Source: a virus
Strand: one strand, 5' to 3'
Virus record (IMG/VR): IMGVR_UViG_3300002835_000068
Location: 39,273 to 103,272 of that record
Length of the DNA stretch: 64,000 nt
Part shown: positions 59,952 to 64,000 of the stretch, piece by piece
How the letters are laid out: each line of letters begins with the position of its first letter
Position numbering within the stretch: position 1 is the first letter of the stretch
Program-made: the position numbers and the translations under genes
The notes under the pieces: generated by a model
What the model was told of the DNA's origin: nothing
The model's input: only the letters and a program-made list of their open reading frames with translations
The model's database searches: none

Positions 59952-60104
59952 TTAAGAGTTTAAAGCAGAAAATATGATTCCTTCTCTAATTGACTTTTGC
60001 TTACGCTCAAACCTTGATAGGTATGGCTTAGCCTGTATTCTTTTTTTGTTTTTGTTTGCTCTTTTGATCTTGTGCTGAGATACTTTGTTGTTAGACTTCT
60101 TCAT
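59952..60104 (-). CDS. Small very basic protein
   Basis: A 50-residue lysine/arginine-rich protein (begins MKKSNNKVSQHKIKRANKNK). Its ATG overlaps the stop of the upstream zinc-ribbon gene. Could bind nucleic acid. Confidence 0.55.
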   Translation of the reverse strand: MKKSNNKVSQHKIKRANKNKKRIQAKPYLSRFERKQKSIREGIIFSALNS

Positions 60105-60238
60105 TACTGCCCCTGACTTTCTGATATATTGTCACATGGACAAATAATTGATTCTGGAAGTTCATGAACCTTTGTAACAATAGTGATCATAGTTTCACAT
60201 TCATTACACTTGTATACTTTTTTAATTCGTTTGCTCAT
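60104..60238 (-). CDS. Small zinc-ribbon protein
   Basis: A 44-residue protein with CNEC and, 21 residues later, CPC, a probable zinc site (start MSKRIKKVYKCNECETMITI). A consensus promoter ends 6 bases before its ATG. Confidence 0.6.
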   Translation of the reverse strand: MSKRIKKVYKCNECETMITIVTKVHELPESIICPCDNISESQGQ

Positions 60239-60244
60239 ATACTA

Positions 60245-60273
60245 ATGATACCACTTTCTATTCTGTAAGTCAA
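60245..60273 (-). promoter_or_regulatory. Promoter, leaderless geometry
   Basis: Minus-strand TTGACT (60273-60268), 17 bases, TATCAT (60250-60245) with TGG upstream, 6 bases to ATG 60238; overlaps the end of the phosphatase gene. Confidence 0.7.
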
Positions 60274-60737
60274 GACTTATCTCCATCCCACGTACCAATC
60301 TTAGTAGTAGGAATTTGGTTATCTTCCCATAACCTGATAACATTTGGGTTGTCATCTACCGCATGAAGAACTTTCCAATGATTATTAATCTTGTGAAGTA
60401 TATCTCTTTTAACCTCATAGTCTGGTCTGTTGTCTTCGTCTGATCTCATAAATAAAGCATGAGACCTTAGATTATTTTTTGCAAGCCACATAGATGTTAG
60501 CCCACGCCACTTATCTTTACGAGAAGTTACAATAAGAATAGCATGCTGATCTGCAACAGCATTATTTAACATCTCAACTACTTCCAAATTTGGCAGGGCA
60601 TCTATAGAAGCCTCATGAAAGGCATCGTAGTCCCTATTAGAGCCACGAACATGGTGCAGGTAGGGATCTACATTGGCTAGAGTACCATCTACATCAAATA
60701 TGTAGGCGGTTGGCCTGTTATCAATCTTGATTAACAT
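60270..60737 (-). CDS. HAD-type phosphatase (PNKP-like)
   Basis: A 155-residue protein. YIFDVDGTLANVDPYLHHV (nucleophile Asp and general acid), LIVTSRKDKWRGLTSMWL and HAVDDNPNVIRLW are HAD motifs; the layout is close to the 3'-phosphatase half of phage polynucleotide kinases. Likely removes 3' phosphates from nucleic acid or nucleotides, perhaps in tRNA or DNA repair. No kinase half is attached. Confidence 0.8.
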   Translation of the reverse strand: MLIKIDNRPTAYIFDVDGTLANVDPYLHHVRGSNRDYDAFHEASIDALPNLEVVEMLNNAVADQHAILIVTSRKDKWRGLTSMWLAKNNLRSHALFMRSDEDNRPDYEVKRDILHKINNHWKVLHAVDDNPNVIRLWEDNQIPTTKIGTWDGDKS

Positions 60738-60810
60738 TATAAGTCATAATAAAATAGCAGGCAGCATACCCTAAAATAAATGCTGGAATTAAAAATAGTG
60801 CACTAATCAT
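60721..60810 (-). CDS. Tiny membrane peptide
   Basis: A 29-residue hydrophobic peptide (MISALFLIPAFILGYAACYF then a polar end). Its ATG forms an ATGA overlap with the previous stop and its end overlaps the phosphatase start by 17 bases. Confidence 0.45.
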   Translation of the reverse strand: MISALFLIPAFILGYAACYFIMTYNVNQD

Positions 60811-60980
60811 TCGAAGTCCTCCTGTCTTTCAAACATACTTGTCATATAATTATCTTCTCCTCTTGCAATCTTTGCTGCAAGCATTCTCATACCAATTGCA
60901 TTAGTTACAGACTCTTCAATAGGAAGAGACTCAATAGCCTTTGCAATCTCCTCTCTCAATACCATTTCATCTATACTCAT
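60807..60980 (-). CDS. Small hypothetical protein
   Basis: A 57-residue helical acidic protein (MSIDEMVLREEIAKAIESLP). Overlaps neighbours by 4 bases at each end. No motif recognised. Confidence 0.55.
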   Translation of the reverse strand: MSIDEMVLREEIAKAIESLPIEESVTNAIGMRMLAAKIARGEDNYMTSMFERQEDFE

Positions 60981-61300
60981 TCTTTATCCTTATCCCAATA
61001 TGCTTTACCAAATTCATCATAATCGTCCCATCCTGAATCAGACATATCAATTTTGATCTGATCCAACTCTTTTTTCCAAGCCTCCATGTCTATGGTGTAA
61101 TAGGTTCCCCACCACTCGTAAGGTTTGTTAAGATACTTCCACATTTTTGCGTGGTATTTATATTGCCACCCATGCTCCTGATGTTCATCCATATTAACAC
61201 ACTTAACTAAATGATTCCCAGCAAACTCTCCAGAAATATTACCGATCCATCGTAATGGAAGTATCTTAGTTCTTTCTGTCTTGGTTGAATGATTTATCAT
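60977..61300 (-). CDS. Hypothetical Trp/Tyr-rich protein
   Basis: A 107-residue protein from ATG 61300; a TTG at 61351 would overlap the next gene more. Repeated aromatic pairs (HGWQYKYHAKMWKYL, YEWWGTYYTIDMEAW) and an acidic end. The true start may lie further inside, near ILPLRWIGNISGEF. Function unknown. Confidence 0.5.
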   Translation of the reverse strand: MINHSTKTERTKILPLRWIGNISGEFAGNHLVKCVNMDEHQEHGWQYKYHAKMWKYLNKPYEWWGTYYTIDMEAWKKELDQIKIDMSDSGWDDYDEFGKAYWDKDKE

Positions 61301-61391
61301 CTTTAGGCACCCACACTTTCTTTCCATCTTTCCATACAGGCCAATAGCCAAGGCTACGCCAGTCCATTTGGGCTATCTTAGGCTCTTTCAT
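61266..61391 (-). CDS. Tiny hypothetical protein
   Basis: A 41-residue protein (begins MKEPKIAQMDWRSLGYWPVW, ends in a charged tail). AGGAG lies upstream of the ATG at 61391. Overlaps both neighbours. No motif recognised. Confidence 0.5.
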   Translation of the reverse strand: MKEPKIAQMDWRSLGYWPVWKDGKKVWVPKDDKSFNQDRKN

Positions 61392-61497
61392 CCATACTCC
61401 TATCCCATAAAATTAAGCATTTAGTACATTGTATACCATTCTCACGCATATACCAAGTATGACTACACTCTTTTGGCACACCACACCCTGTAATCAC
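61378..61497 (-). CDS. Tiny zinc-finger protein
   Basis: A 39-residue protein with a GTG start: CGVPKECSHTWYMRENGIQC and TKC form a C/H zinc site (C-x-H ... C-x2-C). Overlaps the next genes on both sides. Confidence 0.5.
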   Translation of the reverse strand: MITGCGVPKECSHTWYMRENGIQCTKCLILWDRSMDERA

Positions 61498-61564
61498 TCA
61501 TAGTTTGATGGGTATCCCAGTACTCAATGTTTTCTTTGTTCATCCCGCAGGTTTTGCAGATCAT
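61463..61564 (-). CDS. Tiny Cys protein
   Basis: A 33-residue protein (MICKTCGMNKENIEYWDTHQ and a later Cys), with CKTC as a possible half zinc site. ATG overlaps the preceding stop. It could be a real short gene or a by-product of dense coding. Confidence 0.4.
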   Translation of the reverse strand: MICKTCGMNKENIEYWDTHQTMSDYRVWCAKRV

Positions 61565-61683
61565 TGCCTATGCCTCTTCTTGTTGCCAAACTTAGACTTG
61601 ACCTCAGCCTTAGCCTGATTAACTATAGCGTTCGTAATCTCTTCAACACTAAACTCTTGGTCGAAGGTTTGTTCAGTATCCAC
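61561..61683 (-). CDS. Tiny hypothetical protein
   Basis: A 40-residue protein with a GTG start (MDTEQTFDQEFSVEEITNAI) and a basic end (FGNKKRHRQ). Overlaps both neighbours by a few bases. Confidence 0.45.
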   Translation of the reverse strand: MDTEQTFDQEFSVEEITNAIVNQAKAEVKSKFGNKKRHRQ

Positions 61684-61882
61684 CTAGGCACTCATTTCTT
61701 GTATGGTATAAACGAATTTTTGTCATAATTTTGCGGGAGGGAGCAAACAAGTCTTCCTTACATGTAGAACATCTAAAAGACCATTCACCACTAAAGAAGT
61801 CATACACAGCACCCTTAGCGTTAGCATACTTCTTGGCTACAAAGGTTTGAAATGGATCTGGGATTTCCATGTTAGTAATCAT
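61673..61882 (-). CDS. Small Cys/His protein
   Basis: A 69-residue protein; WSFRCSTCKEDLFAPSRK and YHTRNECLGG give a C-x2-C ... H-x4-C zinc site. Overlaps the gene upstream by 4 bases. Confidence 0.6.
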   Translation of the reverse strand: MITNMEIPDPFQTFVAKKYANAKGAVYDFFSGEWSFRCSTCKEDLFAPSRKIMTKIRLYHTRNECLGGY

Positions 61883-62022
61883 AGTTTAGCCACATATTGA
61901 GCAGCCATTTTTAGACCCTTAACAAGGCCATCATGATAGTCTTGGTTCTTAATAACCTTAGTTGTGTCCCAAATACGATAGGATTCCTGGTTTAATAGAT
62001 CAGATATTTCTTGATTGGTCAT
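61879..62022 (-). CDS. Small hypothetical protein
   Basis: A 47-residue protein (start MTNQEISDLLNQESYRIWDT). ATG 62022 is fixed by a consensus promoter ending 6 bases before it, rather than an upstream ATG at 62097. Helical; no motif recognised. Confidence 0.6.
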   Translation of the reverse strand: MTNQEISDLLNQESYRIWDTTKVIKNQDYHDGLVKGLKMAAQYVAKL

Positions 62023-62028
62023 ACTATA

Positions 62029-62057
62029 ATAATACCCTATGTGGGCATGAGTGTCAA
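62029..62057 (-). promoter_or_regulatory. Consensus promoter, leaderless geometry
   Basis: Minus-strand TTGACA (62057-62052), 17 bases, TATTAT (62034-62029), 6 bases, ATG 62022. Confidence 0.8.
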
Positions 62058-62060
62058 GTC

Positions 62061-62186
62061 TTAGGAAACAAGACCCATAGATAGGTGGGTCATACACACA
62101 TCAGCGACTATCCAGTTAGCGTGATTTACGACAATATCGTAATGAGTTGCCTCTTTTTCGCAAAAATAACATTTAGACTTTTCCAT
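62061..62186 (-). CDS. Small zinc-finger protein
   Basis: A 41-residue protein: MEKSKCYFCEKEATHYDIVV with a later VCMTH, a C-x2-C ... C-x2-H site similar to the protein at 43318. Its -10 lies 6 bases before the ATG. Confidence 0.6.
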   Translation of the reverse strand: MEKSKCYFCEKEATHYDIVVNHANWIVADVCMTHLSMGLVS

Positions 62187-62192
62187 CTAATT

Positions 62193-62201
62193 ATTATATC
62201 A
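62193..62201 (-). promoter_or_regulatory. Extended -10 (TGATATAAT), leaderless geometry
   Basis: Minus-strand TATAAT (62198-62193) preceded by TGA, 6 bases before ATG 62186. No clear -35. Confidence 0.6.
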
Positions 62202-62243
62202 CGTTTAGAGTTCGGCGAAAAATAGAGGTAACAAACCCCCACA

Positions 62244-62258
62244 TGCCCCACAGGGGCA
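62244..62258 (-). terminator. Possible terminator hairpin
   Basis: TGCCCC/GGGGCA perfect 6-bp stem with a 3-base loop just after the stop at 62266 in the leftward direction. The following T tract is weak, so termination is uncertain. Confidence 0.4.
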
Positions 62259-62265
62259 ATATTGG

Positions 62266-62481
62266 TTAGAAACCCTTGTCCGCCAATGACTTGTCATGCT
62301 TGATCCTTCGTGCATTCTTTGTCTTCCAAGCAGCATCTCTTTCCTTATTGGCCTTAGCCCAATCTAGTTTTTGTTGCTTTTCAAGAGCACGGTATTCATC
62401 AGAAGGTGGGCATTCATTACACCAATGGTAACTGGTAAAGTAAGGCTCTCCACGCTTATAAGCACAAAGTGAACTTTTCAT
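62266..62481 (-). CDS. Small basic hypothetical protein
   Basis: A 71-residue protein with a Cys/His-containing start (SSLCAYKRGEPYFTSYHWCN, then EC) and a long charged helix (KLDWAKANKERDAAWKTKNA). Possibly a zinc site plus nucleic-acid-binding helix. Overlaps the upstream gene by 4 bases. Confidence 0.6.
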   Translation of the reverse strand: MKSSLCAYKRGEPYFTSYHWCNECPPSDEYRALEKQQKLDWAKANKERDAAWKTKNARRIKHDKSLADKGF

Positions 62482-62711
62482 GACTGCTCCTTAGCGTACA
62501 TAATCTTAAACTCTAACTCATCCCTATTTTCTGCAACTGTTCTGGCAGTCCAATTAATCAAAGATATGGTTCTGGTAATATCATTATGTGATACATCCTC
62601 AGACTTGGCAACCTGAAGATATCTAGTGATATCATTTTTGAGGTTTTCTAGGACAAAGACAAAATCCTCTTCGTATTGGTGCATTTGCTTCTTATTTTTT
62701 TTAGTAATCAT
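62478..62711 (-). CDS. Small helical hypothetical protein
   Basis: A 77-residue helical protein (begins MITKKNKKQMHQYEEDFVFV). First gene of a leftward unit, with a consensus promoter ending 6 bases before ATG 62711. Confidence 0.6.
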   Translation of the reverse strand: MITKKNKKQMHQYEEDFVFVLENLKNDITRYLQVAKSEDVSHNDITRTISLINWTARTVAENRDELEFKIMYAKEQS

Positions 62712-62717
62712 AAACCA

Positions 62718-62746
62718 ATCATATCAAATTTGCCACGGTATGTCAA
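62718..62746 (-). promoter_or_regulatory. Consensus promoter, leaderless geometry
   Basis: Minus-strand TTGACA (62746-62741), 17 bases, TATGAT (62723-62718), 6 bases to ATG 62711. Lies back to back with a rightward promoter. Confidence 0.8.
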
Positions 62747-62747
62747 G

Positions 62748-62753
62748 TATAAT
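62748..62753 (+). promoter_or_regulatory. -10 element (TATAAT), leaderless geometry
   Basis: TATAAT 6 bases before ATG 62760; its upstream region overlaps the -35 and spacer of the leftward promoter. Confidence 0.6.
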
Positions 62754-62759
62754 GAACCT

Positions 62760-63077
62760 ATGGATGAAGCAGTCTTATATATACTATACAGCCCACTACA
62801 TAAGGCTGTCAAGGTAGGTATATCAGATATAAGCGGAAGAAGGTTTGCAAGCCATAGGACCAAGGGTTGGATACTAATTAAGTATTGGCATTTTTTCGAA
62901 CGGGATAAGGCAAGAAAGGTCGAAACCCTAGTACTAAGAACACTAAGGGAAAGATATGGACATTTTCTGGATAAGGCAGATATGCCTCAAAGCGGATACA
63001 CAGAGACCTTTGATGCCTCAAAGATAACTCGTAGGGCCTTGATCCGTATGGTCAATAAAGCAATTAAAGAGGTTTGA
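62760..63077 (+). CDS. GIY-YIG-type nuclease (T5orf172-like)
   Basis: A 105-residue protein. AVLYILYSPLHKAVKVGISD replaces the GIY-YIG strands, followed by FASHRTKGW, the helix KARKVETLVLRTLRERYGHF (Glu) and SGYTETFDAS. This fits the T5orf172/Meiothermus-type GIY-YIG family. ATG 62760 is fixed by the -10 six bases upstream. Could be a homing or DNA-processing nuclease. Confidence 0.75.
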   Translation: MDEAVLYILYSPLHKAVKVGISDISGRRFASHRTKGWILIKYWHFFERDKARKVETLVLRTLRERYGHFLDKADMPQSGYTETFDASKITRRALIRMVNKAIKEV

Positions 63078-63286
63078 TACCCTGGCATTTTGGACACTTG
63101 GATGTAGGGTTTGATACCCCATAAGGTACTTGATACATACCACCACAGTTAAAGCATAGGACATCTAACATTATCCAGTCATCCTTATCTGTTGTAGGTA
63201 GGCCATATAGTTAAGAAATATGAATAGGCCAAGCATGATGATTAGGAAAGGTTTCATATATCAAGTATAGCATGATGGTTTGATAG

Positions 63287-63340
63287 TTATCCACACCCTG
63301 ATAGGCTAAAAATGTCATAGTTATCCACATGTTATCCACA
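63287..63340 (+). repeat. Three perfect DnaA boxes (TTATCCACA)
   Basis: TTATCCACA at 63287-63295, 63321-63329 and 63332-63340, all in the same orientation; a near match, TTATCCAGT, is at 63171. Confidence 0.8.
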
Positions 63341-63445
63341 ATTAAATGTTACTGATTATGTTGTTAGACATTCTAGAAGTGGAGTGAAGTGGAGGATAGT
63401 GGGTTAGGGAGCCCTTTTATAGATGGGGTCGTAATCTCTAGCGGC

Positions 63446-63516
63446 CAAACCTTCATATCTCCAAACCTTTATAGCCGCATTTTACCACAAACCTTTATAT
63501 CTGTCAAACCTTTATA
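63446..63516. repeat. CAAACCTTTATA iteron-like repeats
   Basis: CAAACCTT(C/T)ATA at 63446-63457, 63462-63473, 63488-63499 and 63505-63516; inverse copies TATAAAGGTTTG at 63627-63638 and close variants at about 63659, 63971 and 63985 to the window end. Shorter GGTTTG cores occur at 63071, 63108, 63277, 63550, 63689 and 63731. Confidence 0.75.
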
Positions 63517-63574
63517 TGCATGGTTTGGGCATTATAACCTATAAATTATGGTTTGTCAAGCCCATTTTATGCAT

Positions 63575-63599
63575 AAAAAAATCTCCCAAAATCAGGAGA
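63575..63599 (-). terminator. Leftward rho-independent terminator
   Basis: On the minus strand TCTCC, 8-base loop, GGAGA, followed by seven T (63581-63575). It would end transcripts from the gene at 63937-63749 before they enter the DnaA-box region. Confidence 0.75.
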
Positions 63600-63748
63600 A
63601 ATTGTCGATAAATCGTAATAAAAATATATAAAGGTTTGATAAATATTTAAAAATCAGGATAAAAGGTTTGTATATGTTTTAGTACTAGTGGTTTGGTATA
63701 TAATCTCTTTATCCCCTGGCAAAAACGGCCAGGTTTGGGGAAAAATTT

Positions 63749-63937
63749 TTAGGCGTTCGTAATCTTATTTTCAGTTTCTTGATCCACCTGAAACTCGGCG
63801 GGAGAGAAAGAGAAGAACCTATTAACTATAGGAACATGCTTAGTGATAGATACAAAACCATTCCACATGTTATCTGAGAATGCTTGATAGCCTTTAGGAT
63901 CTCTTTGTTGATATGCTGCAAAGTGTCTTGGGCTCAT
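63749..63937 (-). CDS. Small hypothetical protein
   Basis: A 62-residue protein (start MSPRHFAAYQQRDPKGYQAF). ATG 63937 is set by a -10 element 6 bases upstream; an earlier ATG at 63952 lies in the -10 region. No motif recognised; position next to the repeat cluster could mean a replication accessory role. Confidence 0.6.
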   Translation of the reverse strand: MSPRHFAAYQQRDPKGYQAFSDNMWNGFVSITKHVPIVNRFFSFSPAEFQVDQETENKITNA

Positions 63938-63943
63938 AGATAC

Positions 63944-63972
63944 ATTATACACCTGATATTAAGGTTTGACAA
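63944..63972 (-). promoter_or_regulatory. Promoter, leaderless geometry, overlapping a repeat
   Basis: Minus-strand TTGTCA (63972-63967), 17 bases, TATAAT (63949-63944), 6 bases to ATG 63937. The -35 overlaps a CAAACCTT repeat, so a repeat-binding protein could regulate it. Confidence 0.7.
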
Positions 63973-64000
63973 ATAAAGGTTTGTATGGTATAAGGTTTGG

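Larger units (their letters stand above)
63078..63748. other. Gene-free region, probable replication origin
   Basis: About 670 bases with no supported gene. It holds three perfect DnaA boxes and a cluster of CAAACCTTTATA-type repeats in both orientations, embedded in A/T-rich sequence, plus a leftward terminator. These are the parts of an iteron-type, DnaA-dependent origin. Confidence 0.6.

Noticed and set aside
1-64000. Prophage or integrative element signs
   Set aside because: No integrase, excisionase pair, att-like tRNA duplication or host core genes were found; the tRNAs are complete and clustered as in lytic phages.

Overview
The window is one contiguous, A+T-rich, very densely coded piece of a tailed double-stranded DNA phage (siphovirus-like), open at both ends. 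Genes abut or overlap by 1-11 bases almost everywhere. Host signals point to an actinobacterium: a WhiB protein (46315-46602), a zinc protein resembling a small actinobacterial family (43318-43566), an r1t-type holin, and two secreted proteins. One of these (58868-59644) ends in the Cys/Lys-rich tail typical, as I recall it, of secreted proteins of planktonic freshwater Actinobacteria (acI/Nanopelagicales). The host genus is inference. No integrase or clear immunity repressor was seen, so a lytic lifestyle is the simplest reading.

Layout. 1-13.1 kb: tail genes (C-terminal part of the tape measure, tail-tip/hub proteins, fibre-like proteins). 13.1-21.7 kb: small DNA-binding proteins, then replication and recombination: DnaB-type helicase, DnaG-type primase, ssDNA-binding protein, a PHP-containing DnaE-type polymerase and a RecA/UvsX-like recombinase. 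21.7-26.7 kb: nucleases (Hjc-like, Cas4/RecB-like, RuvC-like) interleaved with three tandem 2OG-Fe(II) oxygenase-like genes. 26.6-29 kb: terminase small and large subunits. 29-35.3 kb: envelope/lysis region with two secreted surface-type proteins, holin candidates, a proteasome/HslV-like peptidase, an SGNH-like protein, a secreted subtilisin-like protein and tRNA-Asn. 35.4-42.1 kb: decoration-type genes (three related unknowns, a glycosyltransferase-like gene, two more oxygenases, a NodU-type carbamoyltransferase, a second SGNH-like gene). 42.1-52.4 kb: CHAP endolysin, small membrane and zinc proteins, an APS-kinase/nucleotidyltransferase fusion, nuclease, WhiB, two GT61 glycosyltransferases, a HAD-nucleotidyltransferase fusion and a GDPD-like protein, closed by a strong terminator. 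52.4-57 kb: an oxygenase on the minus strand diverging from two sulfotransferase-like genes, a methyltransferase, a third SGNH-like gene and an RsmI-like methylase. 57-63 kb: leftward array of small genes, HNH nuclease, Hsp20 and five tRNAs. 63.1-64 kb: a gene-poor stretch with three perfect DnaA boxes and many CAAACCTTTATA-type repeats, a likely replication origin.

How the parts work together. The phage carries most of its own replisome but apparently recruits host DnaA, sigma factor and ribosomes. Expression relies on sigma-70-type promoters (TTGACA, 17-18 bases, TATAnT, often with an extended TGG). At about ten of them the -10 hexamer lies exactly 6 bases (twice 7) before the ATG, implying leaderless mRNAs. 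An unusually large share of the genome is given to small-molecule and surface-modification chemistry, as if the phage remodels glycans of its host or its particle. The tRNA set (Arg-UCU, Glu-UUC, Gly-UCC, Ile-UAU, Asn-GUU, a CAU tRNA) matches A-rich codons used heavily in these genes.
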